This document shows positions 36,055 through 45,609 of a stretch of DNA of 64,000 nt, in pieces (positions within the stretch are counted from its first letter, which is position 1; each line of letters starts with the position of its first letter). The notes under the pieces are model-generated. The model had not been told where the DNA came from. It saw nothing but the letters and a program-made list of their open reading frames with translations, and did no database searches. Position numbers and translations under genes: made by a program. The DNA is from Curtobacterium sp. MCSS17_015 (GTDB lineage Bacteria > Actinomycetota > Actinomycetes > Actinomycetales > Microbacteriaceae). The stretch spans positions 1,922,001 through 1,986,000 of the forward strand of contig NZ_CP126256.1 in the NCBI RefSeq assembly GCF_003234265.2. Reading direction: 5' to 3'.

Positions 36055-36800
36055 TCGTCCCGCTCCTCCACGCCGGCGAAGACCTCGGGGTGGTCGTCGA
36101 GCCACGTCCAGCGGCTCATCGGCCAGGAGATGACGAACGCCCGACCGGTCACGTCGGAGAGCGGCACGAAGCCCTTCGAGGGGGTGTCCCCGTTGTAGCG
36201 GGAGTCCCGCGAGTTGTTCCGGTTGTCGCCCATCACCCAGATCGTGCCCTTCGGCACGGTGACCGAGAAGTCCGTCGACGACGCGCGGGTGTCGCCGGCG
36301 GGGAGCTTCAGGTACGGCTCCGTGATCGGCACGCCGTTGACCGACATCTGACCGAGGTCGTTGCAGCACGCCACCGTGTCGCCGGGCAACCCGATGACAC
36401 GCTTGATGAGGTGGTCGTCACTGTCACCGGTGCCCAGACCGACCTGGGTGAGGAGCCAGTCGGCGGCTTCGCCGATGGGGGACGTCGGGGTGACGTTCGA
36501 CAGCTGCTCGCCGTCGAGCCAACCGCCCGGGTCCTTGAACACGACGACGTCGCCGCGTTTCAGGCCGACGGTGTCCGGGACGAGTTCGTTGACGATGACG
36601 CGGTCGTTGATCTGCAGCGTGTCCTGCATCGATGCCGAGGGGATGTAGAAGGACCGGATCAGGAAGGTCTTCACCAGGAAGGACACCAGGAGCGCGGCGA
36701 TGAAGATGATGACGAGGTCCCGCAGGAAGGTCAGCACCCCGTTGCGCGGCTTCTTCGCGGTGCGGGGCCGACGGGCCTCTCCCTCTGTCGTGTCCGTCAT
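36051..36800 (-). CDS. lepB: Type I signal peptidase
   Basis: LepB removes signal peptides outside the membrane using a Ser-Lys dyad. The 249-residue product has one membrane segment (about 24-46, LRDLVIIFIAALLVSFLVKTF), the nucleophile Ser57 in IPSASMQDTL, the base Lys133 in HLIKRVIGLPGD and the C-terminal box GDNRNNSRDSRYN. The ATG at 36800 is the first with family fit; the frame remains open upstream but without similarity. The small insert around 95-130 is common in actinobacteria. It is coupled to rnhB and follows rplS. Confidence 0.95.
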   Translation of the reverse strand: MTDTTEGEARRPRTAKKPRNGVLTFLRDLVIIFIAALLVSFLVKTFLIRSFYIPSASMQDTLQINDRVIVNELVPDTVGLKRGDVVVFKDPGGWLDGEQLSNVTPTSPIGEAADWLLTQVGLGTGDSDDHLIKRVIGLPGDTVACCNDLGQMSVNGVPITEPYLKLPAGDTRASSTDFSVTVPKGTIWVMGDNRNNSRDSRYNGDTPSKGFVPLSDVTGRAFVISWPMSRWTWLDDHPEVFAGVEERDE

Positions 36801-36877
36801 TTCCACTCTCGTCGACCAGTCCCTGCGGTGTCGCATCGGGACGCTTGGCCCCGGGGCGGAAGCGGCTCCGGGAACGG

Positions 36878-36944
36878 GCGAGCCCCCCGCCGATGCACAA
36901 CCGTACATGGACGAGGGGCTCGCAGCGGGCCCGGCATTCCGGGC
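36878..36944 (-). terminator. Two hairpins between rplS and lepB
   Basis: Past the rplS stop, gcccgg-catt-ccgggc forms a small hairpin (36929-36944). A second inverted repeat, gcgagcccc (36878-36886) with 36915-36923, has a 28-base loop. Together they probably attenuate transcription from rplS into lepB. Confidence 0.5.
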
Positions 36945-36960
36945 TTCGCTGTGAAGGCGA

Positions 36961-37314
36961 TCAGTTGTCGCGCTTCTCCTTGATCTTGCGGCGGGCCGCC
37001 TTGCCGCGGAGTTCGCGGAGGTAGTAGAGCTTCGCGCGACGGACGTCACCGCGGGTGACGATCTCGACGTGGTCGATGATCGGGGAGTGCACGGGGAACA
37101 TGCGCTCGACGCCGACCTGGAAGCTCACCTTGCGGACCGTGAAGGTCTCGCCGATGCCGTGACCCTGGCGGCCGATGACGACGCCCTGGAAGACCTGGAT
37201 ACGCGAGCGCGTGCCTTCGACGATGTTGACGTGGACCTTGACGGTGTCGCCGGGGCGGAAGTCAGGGTGGTCGGTGCGCAGGGCACCGGCGGTCACGTGG
37301 TCGAGGAGCTGCAT
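36961..37314 (-). CDS. rplS: 50S ribosomal protein L19
   Basis: L19 sits at the 30S-50S interface. The 117-residue product has the family core: [42 protein letters not shown] (partly quoted), [10 protein letters not shown] and [21 protein letters not shown]. The ATG at 37314 is preceded by GGAAGTG; a longer in-frame start at 37437 adds residues without family similarity. It is divergent from map. The 164-base gap between them carries the map -10 candidate and no other obvious structure. Confidence 0.96.
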   Translation of the reverse strand: MQLLDHVTAGALRTDHPDFRPGDTVKVHVNIVEGTRSRIQVFQGVVIGRQGHGIGETFTVRKVSFQVGVERMFPVHSPIIDHVEIVTRGDVRRAKLYYLRELRGKAARRKIKEKRDN

Positions 37315-37466
37315 GATGGTGTCACTTCCTGCGGACGCACACGGGTCGCCGCGGATCGAATTCGGAAAGAACGAGACGTGCCCGGTGTCGGCGACTCCCC
37401 CGTGGCAGAGTCCAGCCAGGGCACGATCGATCATCATGCCACAACGAGGGCACTGCAGCCAACCGG

Positions 37467-37472
37467 CAGGAT
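37467..37472 (+). promoter_or_regulatory. Candidate -10 box or ribosome site of map (CAGGAT)
   Basis: CAGGAT ends six bases before the map ATG. It fits the spacing of the -10 candidates at other genes here, but its AGGA could equally be a Shine-Dalgarno core. Confidence 0.3.
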
Positions 37473-37478
37473 GGTCCC

Positions 37479-38261
37479 ATGATCGAACTCCGCACCCCCG
37501 CCGAACTCGACGGACTGCGTGTCGCCGGCCGTTTCGTCGCTGATGTCCTCGACGCCCTCCTCGAGACCGTCGACGTCGGCGTGAACCTGCTCGACCTCGA
37601 CCGTGTCGCCGCCCGGATGATCGCCGACCGTGGTGCGGAGAGCTGCTACGTCGACTACCACCCGTCGTTCGGCAAGTCGCCGTTCGGCAGGAACCTCTGC
37701 ACGTCGGTGAACGACGCCGCGCTGCACGGACTGCCGCACGACCTCGTGCTGCAGGACGGGGACCTCGTCAGTCTCGACTTCGCCGCGAGCGTCGACGGCT
37801 GGGTCGCCGACTCGGCCGTCACCGTGCAGGTCGGGACGCCGCGTGACGAGGACCAGCGCCTCATCGCCACGGTGGAGCAGTGCCTCGCCGCCGGGATCGC
37901 CCAGGCCGCCCCCGGCAACAAGCTCGGTGACGTCTCGGCCGCGATCGGGTCGGTCGCGCGCGGGGCCGGCTACGACGTCAACCTGCAGTTCGGCGGGCAC
38001 GGGGTCGGCCGCACCATGCACGGCGACCCGCACGTGCCGAACGACGGGCGCCCCGGACGCGGGATGAAGCTCCGCGCGGGGCTGGTCGTCGCGATCGAGC
38101 CGTGGCTGATGCAGGGCACGGACGAGCTGTTCCAGGACGACGACGGGTGGACTCTCCGGAGCGTCGACGGCTCGCGCGCCGCGCACGTCGAACACACGGT
38201 CGCCGTCACCGACCAGGGCCCCGAGGTCCTCACCCTCCGACGCGCCCAGCGGGACGCCTGA
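37479..38261 (+). CDS. map: Type I methionine aminopeptidase
   Basis: MAP removes the initiator Met from nascent proteins. The 260-residue product has the pita-bread fold with all metal ligands visible: Asp in [11 protein letters not shown], Asp in VADSAVT, His in [10 protein letters not shown], Glu in VVAIEPWL and Glu in VEHTVAV. There is no N-terminal zinc-finger extension. It stands alone on the plus strand between rplS and trmD and ends at a palindromic terminator. Actinobacteria usually have a second map near secY-adk. Confidence 0.95.
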   Translation: MIELRTPAELDGLRVAGRFVADVLDALLETVDVGVNLLDLDRVAARMIADRGAESCYVDYHPSFGKSPFGRNLCTSVNDAALHGLPHDLVLQDGDLVSLDFAASVDGWVADSAVTVQVGTPRDEDQRLIATVEQCLAAGIAQAAPGNKLGDVSAAIGSVARGAGYDVNLQFGGHGVGRTMHGDPHVPNDGRPGRGMKLRAGLVVAIEPWLMQGTDELFQDDDGWTLRSVDGSRAAHVEHTVAVTDQGPEVLTLRRAQRDA

Positions 38262-38300
38262 CGGGACCGTCGCAGCGGCCGTCGGATGCGACGACACGTC

Positions 38301-38354
38301 ACGGACGGACGGGAGGCCCGCCACCAGCTGATGGCGGGCCTCCCGTCCGTCCGT
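38301..38354. terminator. Palindromic terminator, copy 2 of the dispersed family
   Basis: Perfect 23-bp arms (38301-38323 with 38332-38354) enclose an eight-base loop, ccagctga. It lies between the converging map and trmD genes and has the core gggaggcccg. Confidence 0.85.
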
Positions 38355-38371
38355 CGGTCGCGCTGACCCGG

Positions 38372-39058
38372 TCAGTCCGGCAGCAGGTCCGGCCGGACGC
38401 GCCGCGTCCGCTCCACCTGCTGCTCGTGCCGCCAGGAGGCGACGCGCGCGTGGTGTCCGCTGAGCAGCACGTCGGGCACGTCGAGGCCACGCCACGATGC
38501 CGGCTTCGTGTACGAGGGGTACTCGAGCAGGCCGTCCTCGTGGGACTCCTCCACGAGTGACTCGGGGTTGCCGACGACGCCCGGGACGAGCCGTCCGACG
38601 GCCTCGATCATGGCCATCGCGGCGACCTCGCCGCCGTTCAGCACGTAGTCCCCGAGGGAGAGCTCGACGACGGTGCTGCGCGTCGCGGCCCACTCGAACA
38701 CGCGGGCGTCGATCCCCTCGTACCGGCCGCAGGCGAACACGAGGTGCTCGTGCTCGGCGAGGGACCGGGCGATGGTCTGCCGGAACGGGGTCCCGGCGGG
38801 CGTCGGGACGACGAGGGTCGACGACCCGTCGGGACGGAGCAGGGCGTCGAGGGCCTGAGCCCACGGTTCCGGCTTCATCACCATGCCGGCACCACCACCG
38901 TACGGGGTGTCGTCGACGGTGCGATGCCGGTCGGTCGTCCACGAACGGAGGTCGTGCACGTGCAGGTCCAGCAGGCCACCCTGCCGTGCCCTGCCGAGCA
39001 GGGAGACGTCGAGCACCCCGAAGAACTCCGGGAAGATCGTGACGATGTCGATCCGCAC
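38372..39058 (-). CDS. trmD: tRNA (guanine-N1)-methyltransferase
   Basis: TrmD methylates G37 of tRNAs reading CNN codons and prevents frameshifting. The 228-residue product has the SPOUT knot and its signatures: [63 protein letters not shown] and [25 protein letters not shown] (partly quoted). The GTG at 39058 begins two bases after the rimM stop and has GAGGAC upstream. It is the last gene of rpsP-khpA-rimM-trmD. Confidence 0.95.
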   Translation of the reverse strand: MRIDIVTIFPEFFGVLDVSLLGRARQGGLLDLHVHDLRSWTTDRHRTVDDTPYGGGAGMVMKPEPWAQALDALLRPDGSSTLVVPTPAGTPFRQTIARSLAEHEHLVFACGRYEGIDARVFEWAATRSTVVELSLGDYVLNGGEVAAMAMIEAVGRLVPGVVGNPESLVEESHEDGLLEYPSYTKPASWRGLDVPDVLLSGHHARVASWRHEQQVERTRRVRPDLLPD

Positions 39059-39060
39059 GG

Positions 39061-39621
39061 TCAGTCCTCGGGAGCGGGAGGCGTGACGGTCTCGGGACGG
39101 CTCGTGTCCTCCGGGTCCTCGAACAGACCCGTGGGCGGCGTCACCGTGACGGTGCCCGCGTCCAGGTCGACCGCGGGCACGATCGCCGAGACGAACGGCA
39201 CGAGGACCTCGCCGCGGTCGGCCGTGGCCACGGCGAGCAGGTCCTGCGCCGGCAGGTGGTCGACACGCGCGACCGTACCGACCGCGACGCCGTCGCGGAG
39301 GACCGTGAGGCCGACCAGCTGGTGGTCGTACCAGGCGTCGTCCTCGCCGGTGCCTTCCTCGGTGTCCTGCTCGACCCAGAGGATCGCCCGCGCGAGGGTC
39401 TCGGCGGCGCTCCGGTCGGCGACTCCGGCGAAGAACGCGACGGGATGACCGTTGTACCAGCGCAACTCGTCGAGCGCGATGGTCTTCCCCGACCACGGAG
39501 AGTCGTCGGGGACCTGGAGCGTGAAGACCGCTCCCGGCGTGAACCGACGATCCGGGTCGTCGGTGTAGAGCTCGAGCTTGATACCGCCCTTGAGCCCGTG
39601 CGCCTTCGTGATGCGACCCAC
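39061..39621 (-). CDS. rimM: Ribosome maturation factor RimM
   Basis: RimM binds S19 and helps 30S head assembly. The 186-residue product has the N-terminal barrel ([20 protein letters not shown], then DPDRRFTPG) and the PRC-barrel domain (about 95-175, [27 protein letters not shown]). The GTG at 39621 is the first standard start after the khpA stop, but it leaves only one residue before GRITKAHG, whereas relatives have about four more. The in-frame codons just upstream would read TTQLR and contain no ATG, GTG or TTG, so the true start is uncertain. Confidence 0.9.
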   Translation of the reverse strand: MGRITKAHGLKGGIKLELYTDDPDRRFTPGAVFTLQVPDDSPWSGKTIALDELRWYNGHPVAFFAGVADRSAAETLARAILWVEQDTEEGTGEDDAWYDHQLVGLTVLRDGVAVGTVARVDHLPAQDLLAVATADRGEVLVPFVSAIVPAVDLDAGTVTVTPPTGLFEDPEDTSRPETVTPPAPED

Positions 39622-39640
39622 CCGGAGCTGGGTCGTCTCC

Positions 39641-39877
39641 CTAGGAATCGCTGTCCACCACGTCGACCCGCACGCGCTTGCCGTCGGCCAGGGCCGTGAC
39701 GAGCGTGCGGAGCGCCTTCGCGGTGCGTCCGGCGCGACCGATCACGCGGCCGAGGTCCTCGGGGTGCACACGCACCTCGAGGACCTCGCCCCGCGCGGAG
39801 GTGGAGCTGGCGACGCGCACGTCGTCAGGGTGATCGACGATCCCCTTGACGAGGTGCGTCAGCGCGGATTCGAGCAA
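39641..39877 (-). CDS. khpA: KH-domain RNA-binding protein KhpA
   Basis: KhpA is a small RNA-binding protein that pairs with KhpB/Jag and influences cell elongation in Gram-positives. The 78-residue product is one KH domain with the GxxG loop in VIGRAGRTAKALRTLV and the family start ALTHLVKGIVDHPDDV. It uses a TTG start, three bases after the rpsP stop. It ends 20 bases before the rimM start. The rpsP-khpA-rimM-trmD order is conserved in actinobacteria and firmicutes. Confidence 0.94.
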   Translation of the reverse strand: MLESALTHLVKGIVDHPDDVRVASSTSARGEVLEVRVHPEDLGRVIGRAGRTAKALRTLVTALADGKRVRVDVVDSDS

Positions 39878-39880
39878 GGA

Positions 39881-40291
39881 CTACGCCTCGGTCGTCTCGT
39901 CGGCGGTCTCGTCCGCGGCCGGAGCGGCGGGAGCCGTCTTCTCCGACTTCGGCTTGAGGACGGCCTTCTTCGAGCTGTCGACCGTGAAGGCCGGCTTCGG
40001 CTCGCGGACCTTGACCTTGGACTCGGTGTCCTTCTCGCCCTTGAACTTGGCCCAGTCACCGGTCAGCTTGAGGAGCGCGGCGACCTGCTCGGTCGGCTGC
40101 GCGCCGACGCTGAGCCAGTACTGCGCACGCTCGGACTGGACCTCGATGAACGAGGGCTCCTCGGTGGGGTGGTACTTGCCGATCTCCTCGATCACACGAC
40201 CGTCGCGCTTGGTGCGCGAGTCGGCGACGACGATGCGGTAGTACGGCGCTCGGATCTTACCGAGACGCTTGAGACGGATCTTGACAGCCAC
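39881..40291 (-). CDS. rpsP: 30S ribosomal protein S16 with C-terminal extension
   Basis: S16 is a primary assembly protein of the 30S body. The 136-residue product has [24 protein letters not shown] (partly quoted), [17 protein letters not shown] and [19 protein letters not shown]. An extension of about 50 residues rich in Lys, Pro, Ala, Glu and Thr follows, common in actinobacterial S16. The GTG at 40291 has CAGGAG upstream; the frame stays open further but without similarity. The 197-base upstream gap contains a 14-bp palindrome. Confidence 0.95.
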   Translation of the reverse strand: MAVKIRLKRLGKIRAPYYRIVVADSRTKRDGRVIEEIGKYHPTEEPSFIEVQSERAQYWLSVGAQPTEQVAALLKLTGDWAKFKGEKDTESKVKVREPKPAFTVDSSKKAVLKPKSEKTAPAAPAADETADETTEA

Positions 40292-40429
40292 AATGACTCC
40301 TGTTGCGTACGTGTTGTGGTTGAACCGGAACCGCGGGCGTGGGGGCACACACGGTGGAAGCTCTGAGAGACTCGTGATCCGCTGGATAGAGGGTCGAGCG
40401 GACACGATTCGACCGTTCATTCTTGCAGA

Positions 40430-40443
40430 TTCCCGATCGGGAA
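40430..40443. repeat. 14-bp perfect palindrome upstream of rpsP
   Basis: ttcccgatcgggaa lies about 140 bases before the rpsP start and about 45 bases past the oxidoreductase stop. It could be an operator or a short terminator stem. I see no second copy in the window. Confidence 0.35.
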
Positions 40444-40488
40444 GCGAGCCGTGACGCGCGGCGCGCCCGCAGGTCACCACCGCGGGGG

Positions 40489-42603
40489 TCAGGGCGCCAG
40501 CGTGCGGACCGCCTCCAGGGCCTCACTCGTGGCGCGGACGGCGTCGACGCCACGGGCGTCCCGAGCGCCGCCGACGACCGCGAACGGCACGTCGGCCGAC
40601 CGGAGGCCCGCGACCAGGTCGTCCCGCGCCTCCTGTCCGGCGCAGAGCACGACCACGTCCGCGGGCACGGCGACCTCGGTGCCCGACTCGTCGCGGATCC
40701 ACACCGCTCCCGGCTCGATCCGCAGGTACTCCTGCACGCCGCCGACCATCCGCACCCCGGCGTCGCGGAGCCGGCCGAGCGCCACCCACCGCGAGGTGAG
40801 CCCGACACCCTGCGCGAACTTGCCGTTCCGCCGGAGCACCGTGACCTGGTGTCCGGGGCGGGTCGTCCGGTGCACCGTCGCCTGGCGTTGCGGCAGGTCC
40901 CCGACCAGCGCGTCGGACACCGGTACGTCCCAGCGGGCGGCGAACTCCGCTGCACGGACGGCCTCGTCGGGTGACTCGGTGAGGAACGCGGCGGTGTCGA
41001 CACCGATCCCCCCACCGCCGATGACCGCGACGCTGCCCTCCGGCGCTCCGTCCCGGAGCGCCTGCTCGTAGGTGAGGACGTGCGGCAGGTCGGCACCGGG
41101 CAGGGGCACCTCCCGCGGCAGCACGCCGGACGCGAGCACCACGGCGTCGCTGTCGGCCAGGTCCTCGACCCGTGCCGCGCGTCCGAGGTGCACGGTCGCG
41201 CCGCGCTCCGCCAGCTCCGCGCGCGCCGCCTGCACCGGACCCGCGTAGTCCTCCTTGCCGGGGACGGCCGCCGCGAGACCGAACTGCCCGCCGAGCACGT
41301 CCGAGGCCTCCCAGAGCCGGACGTCGTGCCCACGTCGGGCTGCGTCGACCGCTGCCGCCAGTCCCGCCGGTCCCCCACCCACGACGTCCACGCGCTTCGG
41401 CCGAGCGGTCGGCCGGAGCGGGAACAGCAGCTCCCGTGCGGCACGGGGGTTGACGAGGCACGACACCGGGGCGCCGACCACCGACCGGTCGAGACACGCC
41501 TGGTTGCAGCCGATGCAGGTGTTCACGAGGTCGAAGCGGCCGGCGAGGGACCGTTCGACGATCCCGGCGTCGGCGAGGAACGGTCGGGCCAGCGCGACGG
41601 CGTCGATCCGGCCGTCGGCGAGCACGGCCTCACCGTCGCGGAGGTCCGTCATGCGGTTCGAGGCGATCACCCGGACGTGCGGGTGATCGGAGGCGCGCAC
41701 GACGTCCGCGATCCGGACCGCCTGGTCGATCCACGCGCCGTGCGGCACCGCGGCCTGGATGGTCGGGGTGCGCGACTCGTGCCAGCCGATGCCGACGGAG
41801 ATCGCGTCGAGCCCGAGCGGCAGCAGTTCGAGGACGAGGGCGTCGACGTCCTCGTCGGTCGACGACCCCGGCATGAGGTCCGCACCGGACAGCCGGATGG
41901 TGACCGCGAGGTCCGGCACGGCGGCTCGGACCGCGCGCACCACCTCGACCGCGAAGCGACGGCGCTTCTCCGGGGTCCCGCCCCACTCGTCGTCGCGCAG
42001 GTTCGTCAGCGGCGACTGGAACTGGTTGACGAGGTACCCCTCCGACGCCATGATCTCGACGCCGTCGAAGCCGATGTCGGCGGCGGCCCTGGCCGCGGTG
42101 GCGAAGTCGTCGACGGTGCGCCGGACCTCGTCCGCGGTGAGTTCCTCCGGCACCACGCCGCGCGCGGCCGCCCAGGGCAGTGCGGACGGCGCGACCGCCC
42201 GCTGGGGTCGACCGTGCCGGTCCCGCAGCCCACCGACCAGGGCGTAGCGGCCCGCGTGGAACAACTGCGCGAGGACCGTGCCGCCCTCCTCGTGGACGGC
42301 CTCGACCGCCGTGCGGAACCGCTCGTCGGTGTCGCCGACACCGAACACCGCGAAGTCCGGACCACCCCGCGCCTCGTCGCTCACGGCGATCCCACCGGTG
42401 ATGATGCACGCCGCTCCCCCCGCGGCACGCTCGCGGTAGAACGCGGCCATCGCGACCCCGCCGTCGTCGAGCACCTCGAGCCCGGTGTGCATCGACCCCA
42501 TCACCACGCGGTTCGACAGGTGCAGGGGGCCGAGCGTCCAGGGCGAGGCGACGGTGCGGAGGTCGGCGGGCACGTCGGCAACAGGCGGAACGACAGCGGT
42601 CAC
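40489..42603 (-). CDS. Two-domain FMN/FAD oxidoreductase, 2,4-dienoyl-CoA reductase family
   Basis: The 704-residue protein has an N-terminal old-yellow-enzyme barrel (about 15-360: [55 protein letters not shown]). A cysteine cluster [11 protein letters not shown] with a later SCLVNP ligates a 4Fe-4S cluster (about 365-390). The C-terminal part has FAD and NAD(P)H Rossmann folds ([26 protein letters not shown]). This layout is shared by 2,4-dienoyl-CoA reductase FadH, trimethylamine dehydrogenase and related enzymes. FadH-type beta-oxidation of unsaturated fatty acids is the most likely role, but the substrate is uncertain. The GTG lies seven bases after TAGTCT. Confidence 0.85.
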   Translation of the reverse strand: MTAVVPPVADVPADLRTVASPWTLGPLHLSNRVVMGSMHTGLEVLDDGGVAMAAFYRERAAGGAACIITGGIAVSDEARGGPDFAVFGVGDTDERFRTAVEAVHEEGGTVLAQLFHAGRYALVGGLRDRHGRPQRAVAPSALPWAAARGVVPEELTADEVRRTVDDFATAARAAADIGFDGVEIMASEGYLVNQFQSPLTNLRDDEWGGTPEKRRRFAVEVVRAVRAAVPDLAVTIRLSGADLMPGSSTDEDVDALVLELLPLGLDAISVGIGWHESRTPTIQAAVPHGAWIDQAVRIADVVRASDHPHVRVIASNRMTDLRDGEAVLADGRIDAVALARPFLADAGIVERSLAGRFDLVNTCIGCNQACLDRSVVGAPVSCLVNPRAARELLFPLRPTARPKRVDVVGGGPAGLAAAVDAARRGHDVRLWEASDVLGGQFGLAAAVPGKEDYAGPVQAARAELAERGATVHLGRAARVEDLADSDAVVLASGVLPREVPLPGADLPHVLTYEQALRDGAPEGSVAVIGGGGIGVDTAAFLTESPDEAVRAAEFAARWDVPVSDALVGDLPQRQATVHRTTRPGHQVTVLRRNGKFAQGVGLTSRWVALGRLRDAGVRMVGGVQEYLRIEPGAVWIRDESGTEVAVPADVVVLCAGQEARDDLVAGLRSADVPFAVVGGARDARGVDAVRATSEALEAVRTLAP

Positions 42604-42610
42604 GCAACGA

Positions 42611-42616
42611 AGACTA
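42611..42616 (-). promoter_or_regulatory. Candidate -10 box of the oxidoreductase gene (TAGTCT)
   Basis: TAGTCT ends seven bases before the GTG, with no ribosome site. It faces the divergent YbdK-type ligase gene 80 bases away. Confidence 0.45.
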
Positions 42617-42683
42617 GGCGAACCGGCCGCGCGCCGGTGCGGGTGGACACGCCGGGGCTCCGTCGATCCCGCGGGTGGACGGG

Positions 42684-42689
42684 CAGGAT
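42684..42689 (+). promoter_or_regulatory. Candidate -10 box or ribosome site of the YbdK-type gene (CAGGAT)
   Basis: CAGGAT ends six bases before the ATG, exactly as at map. AGGA inside it could be a Shine-Dalgarno core instead, so the call is open. Confidence 0.3.
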
Positions 42690-42695
42690 GGGCCC

Positions 42696-43826
42696 ATGGA
42701 CATCCGGTTCTCCGAATCCGCTCCGTCGACGATCGGTGTCGAGTGGGAGCTGCCCCTCGTCGACCGTGCGACGGGTGACCTCGCTCCGCGGGCACCGGCC
42801 GTGCTCGCCGCGGTCCGGGAGCGACTCGGCGATGCGGACCGGGTGACCGAGGAGCTCCTCACGAACACCGTCGAGGTCGTCTCCGGCGTGCACCGCTCCG
42901 TCGGGAGCGCGACCCGCGAGCTGTCCGGCATCATCGGCGAGGTCATCGACGCCGCCGCACCGCTCGACGCGCAGGTGATGTGCTCCGGCACGCACCCGTT
43001 CGCCCTCTGGGACCAGCAGGAGATCACCCCGGACAGCGAGCACTACACGACCCTCATCGACCGGACCCGGTGGTGGGGCCGGCAGATGCTCATCTGGGGG
43101 GTCCACGTGCACGTCGGGATCGACGACCGCGACAAGGCCGTCCCGATCATGAACGCGATGCTCGGGCACGTGCCGCACCTGCAGGCGTTCACCGCCTCGA
43201 GCCCGTTCTGGGCCGGCACCGACACCGGCTACGCCTCGAACCGGGCGCTCATGTTCCAACAGCTCCCGACGGGCGGGCTCCCGCCACAGCTCGGCGCGTG
43301 GGCGAACTTCGAGGAGGTCGTCGGCGACCTCGTCCACACCGGTGTGATCGACGGTGTGAAGGACCTGCGGTGGGACATCCGCCCCTCACCGGGCTGGGGC
43401 ACTCTGGAGAACCGCGTCTCGGACGGGATCTCGACGCTCGACGAGGTCGGCGCCGTCACCGCCCTCGTGCAGTGCCTGGTCACCGAGAGCTCGGACCGGC
43501 TCGACGCCGGCGAGACGCTGCAGGCGATGCAGCCCTGGTTCGTGCGCGAGAACAAGTGGCGCGCAGCCCGCTACGGCATGGAGGCCGAGATCATCACGAA
43601 CGTCGCGGGCGACGAACGTCTCGTCACGGACGAGGTGCACGACCTCGTGACCCGACTCGATCCGGTCGCCGAACGCCTCGGCTGCCAGGACGAGCTGCAC
43701 CACCTCGACACGATGATCGAGCGGGGCGCGTCCTACCAGCGCCAGCTCGCGGTGGCACGGGAGAACGGCGGGGACCTCCGCGCGGTGGTCCAGCACCTGG
43801 TGACGGAGCTCAGCGACTCGCTCTGA
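42696..43826 (+). CDS. Carboxylate-amine ligase, YbdK / glutamate-cysteine ligase type 2 family
   Basis: The 376-residue product belongs to the GCS2/YbdK family: STIGVEWELPLVD at the start, EELLTNTVEVVSG, the ATP-grasp-like substrate loop MCSGTHPFALWDQQEITP, WGVHVHVGIDDRDKA and DLRWDIRPSPGWGTLENRVSD (partly quoted). YbdK of E. coli has weak gamma-glutamylcysteine synthetase activity. In actinobacteria, which use mycothiol and sometimes ergothioneine, the physiological product is unknown. The ATG at 42696 is chosen over an ATG-type start 21 bases upstream because the sequence gap is short and CAGGAT lies just before it. It ends at palindrome copy 3. Confidence 0.85.
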   Translation: MDIRFSESAPSTIGVEWELPLVDRATGDLAPRAPAVLAAVRERLGDADRVTEELLTNTVEVVSGVHRSVGSATRELSGIIGEVIDAAAPLDAQVMCSGTHPFALWDQQEITPDSEHYTTLIDRTRWWGRQMLIWGVHVHVGIDDRDKAVPIMNAMLGHVPHLQAFTASSPFWAGTDTGYASNRALMFQQLPTGGLPPQLGAWANFEEVVGDLVHTGVIDGVKDLRWDIRPSPGWGTLENRVSDGISTLDEVGAVTALVQCLVTESSDRLDAGETLQAMQPWFVRENKWRAARYGMEAEIITNVAGDERLVTDEVHDLVTRLDPVAERLGCQDELHHLDTMIERGASYQRQLAVARENGGDLRAVVQHLVTELSDSL

Positions 43827-43833
43827 CCTGCGG

Positions 43834-43883
43834 CGACGGACGGGAGGCCCGGTACCAGCTGGTACCGGGCCTCCCGTCCGTCG
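43834..43883. terminator. 50-bp perfect palindrome, copy 3 of the dispersed family
   Basis: All 25 bases of 43834-43858 pair with 43859-43883. The central 36 bases match copy 1 exactly and the outer bases differ (gacgga instead of gcgaga), still fully paired. It lies between the converging YbdK-type gene and ffh. Confidence 0.85.
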
Positions 43884-43889
43884 GTCGCG

Positions 43890-45443
43890 TCAGCGGCCGA
43901 GGAACTTCTGCAGCGACGCGAGTTCTTCCTCGGTCGGCGCCTTCCCGTTCTTCCCTGCTCCGGCACCGAGACCGAGACCGGCGCCCTTCGGAGCCTGCTG
44001 TGGCGCTGCGGCGGCGCCAGCGGCCAGGGCCGCGCGCTTGGCGGGGTTGCCGACCTTCTTCTTCTTGGTCTGCGGCTGCTGCTTCTTGCCACCGTGCATG
44101 CCCGGGATCGGCCCCATGCCCGGCATCTGGGGCACACCACCGCGTGCGACCGTCTTCATCATCTTCGCGGCCTGCTCGAACCGGTTGACGAGGGCGTTGA
44201 CCTCGGTCACGGTCGAACCGGCACCGCGCGCGATGCGGAGGCGACGGGAACCGTTGAGCAGCTTCGGCAGTTCGCGCTCCTGCGGCGTCATCGACTGGAT
44301 GATCGCCTCGGTGCGGATGATCTCGCGCTCGTCGAAGTTGTCGAGCGCCTCGCGCATGCCCTTCGCGCCGGGGAGCATGCCGAGCATGCCCTTGATCGAA
44401 CCGGCCTTGCGCAACTGCTGCATCTGCTGCAGGAAGTCGTTCAGCGTGAAGTTGTCGGTCGCGATCTTGTCGGCGACCTTGCGGGCCTCTTCCTCGTCGA
44501 ACGCGCCCTGCGCCTGCTCGATGAGGGAGAGGATGTCGCCGAGGTCGAGGATGCGGCTCGCCATGCGGTCCGGGTGGAACGGCTCGAAGTCGTCGAGCGA
44601 CTCGCCCGTCGAGGCGAACATGATCGGGCGTCCGGTGACCGAGGCGACGGACAGCGCCGCACCACCGCGGGCGTCACCGTCGAGCTTCGAGAGCACGACG
44701 CCGGTGAAGTCGACGCCTTCCTGGAAGGCACGCGCGGTGTTCACGGCGTCCTGACCGATCATCGCGTCGATGACGAACAGGACCTCGTCCGGGTCGACGG
44801 CCTTGCGGATGTTCGCGGCCTGCTTCATCAGCTCGGCGTCCACACCGAGTCGACCGGCGGTGTCCACGATGACGGTGTCGTACTGCTGGTCGACCGCGGC
44901 CTTGATGGCGTTCTTGGCGACCTTGACCGGGTCGCCGACGCCGTTGCCGGGCTCGGGGGCGAACACGTGCACGCCGGCCTGCTCGCCGACGACCTGCAGC
45001 TGCTGCACCGCGTTGGGACGCTGGAGGTCCGCCGCGACGAGCATCGGGGTGTGGCCGTCCTTCTTGAGCCACTTGCCGAGCTTGCCCGCGAGGGTCGTCT
45101 TGCCGGCGCCCTGCAGGCCGGCGAGCATGATGACCGTCGGGGGTCGCTTGGCGAACTCGAGCCGGCGCTGCTGCCCGCCCAGGATCCCGACGAGCTCCTC
45201 GTTGACGATCTGGACGACCTGCTGCGCCGGGTTGAGCGCCTTGTTGACCTCGTCGGAGAGGGCGCGCTCGCGCACCGCGGCGGTGAACGACTTCACCACC
45301 TCGAGCGCGACGTCCGCATCGAGCAGCGCCCGCCGGATCTCGCGGACGGTGCCGTCCACGTCGGACGGGGTCAGCCGTCCCTTGCTCCGCAGTTTGCGGA
45401 AGGTCTCGGTGAGCCGATCGGAGAGTGAACCGAATTGCGCCAT
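43890..45443 (-). CDS. ffh: Signal recognition particle protein Ffh (SRP54)
   Basis: Ffh binds signal sequences and the SRP RNA and docks with FtsY at the membrane. The 517-residue product has the N domain, the G domain with Walker A GLQGAGKTT (109-117), VDTAGRL, and the SKLDGDARGG motif, and a Met-rich M domain (about 295-430) with SIKGMLGMLPGAK and the RNA-binding RRLRIARGAGST. A Lys/Gly/Ala-rich tail of about 75 residues follows. The ATG lies nine bases after TAGGAT. ftsY lies 467 bases upstream on the same strand, with a small membrane-protein gene between. Confidence 0.96.
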   Translation of the reverse strand: MAQFGSLSDRLTETFRKLRSKGRLTPSDVDGTVREIRRALLDADVALEVVKSFTAAVRERALSDEVNKALNPAQQVVQIVNEELVGILGGQQRRLEFAKRPPTVIMLAGLQGAGKTTLAGKLGKWLKKDGHTPMLVAADLQRPNAVQQLQVVGEQAGVHVFAPEPGNGVGDPVKVAKNAIKAAVDQQYDTVIVDTAGRLGVDAELMKQAANIRKAVDPDEVLFVIDAMIGQDAVNTARAFQEGVDFTGVVLSKLDGDARGGAALSVASVTGRPIMFASTGESLDDFEPFHPDRMASRILDLGDILSLIEQAQGAFDEEEARKVADKIATDNFTLNDFLQQMQQLRKAGSIKGMLGMLPGAKGMREALDNFDEREIIRTEAIIQSMTPQERELPKLLNGSRRLRIARGAGSTVTEVNALVNRFEQAAKMMKTVARGGVPQMPGMGPIPGMHGGKKQQPQTKKKKVGNPAKRAALAAGAAAAPQQAPKGAGLGLGAGAGKNGKAPTEEELASLQKFLGR

Positions 45444-45452
45444 GATCCGACC

Positions 45453-45458
45453 ATCCTA
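45453..45458 (-). promoter_or_regulatory. Candidate -10 box of ffh (TAGGAT)
   Basis: TAGGAT ends nine bases before the ffh ATG, the same hexamer and nearly the same spacing as at prfB. No clear ribosome site is present. Confidence 0.45.
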
Positions 45459-45544
45459 CCGTCCACGGTCGTCGGCCCGGGAGGCGCGGCAGGGAGCGAG
45501 ATCGGGGAACGTCTCCGTGGGCCGCCAGGAGGTCTGGCCGCCAT

Positions 45545-45598
45545 GACGACGAACGGGAGGCCCGCCACCAACTGGTGACGGGCCTCCCGTTCGTCGTC
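45545..45598. terminator. Palindromic terminator, copy 4 of the dispersed family
   Basis: gacgacgaacgggaggcccg (45545-45564) pairs with 45579-45598, and cacca/tggtg continues after one mismatch to a two-base loop. This is the only copy between genes on the same strand: it follows the small membrane-protein gene and precedes ffh. Confidence 0.8.
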
Positions 45599-45609
45599 CG
45601 GTCCGGTCG

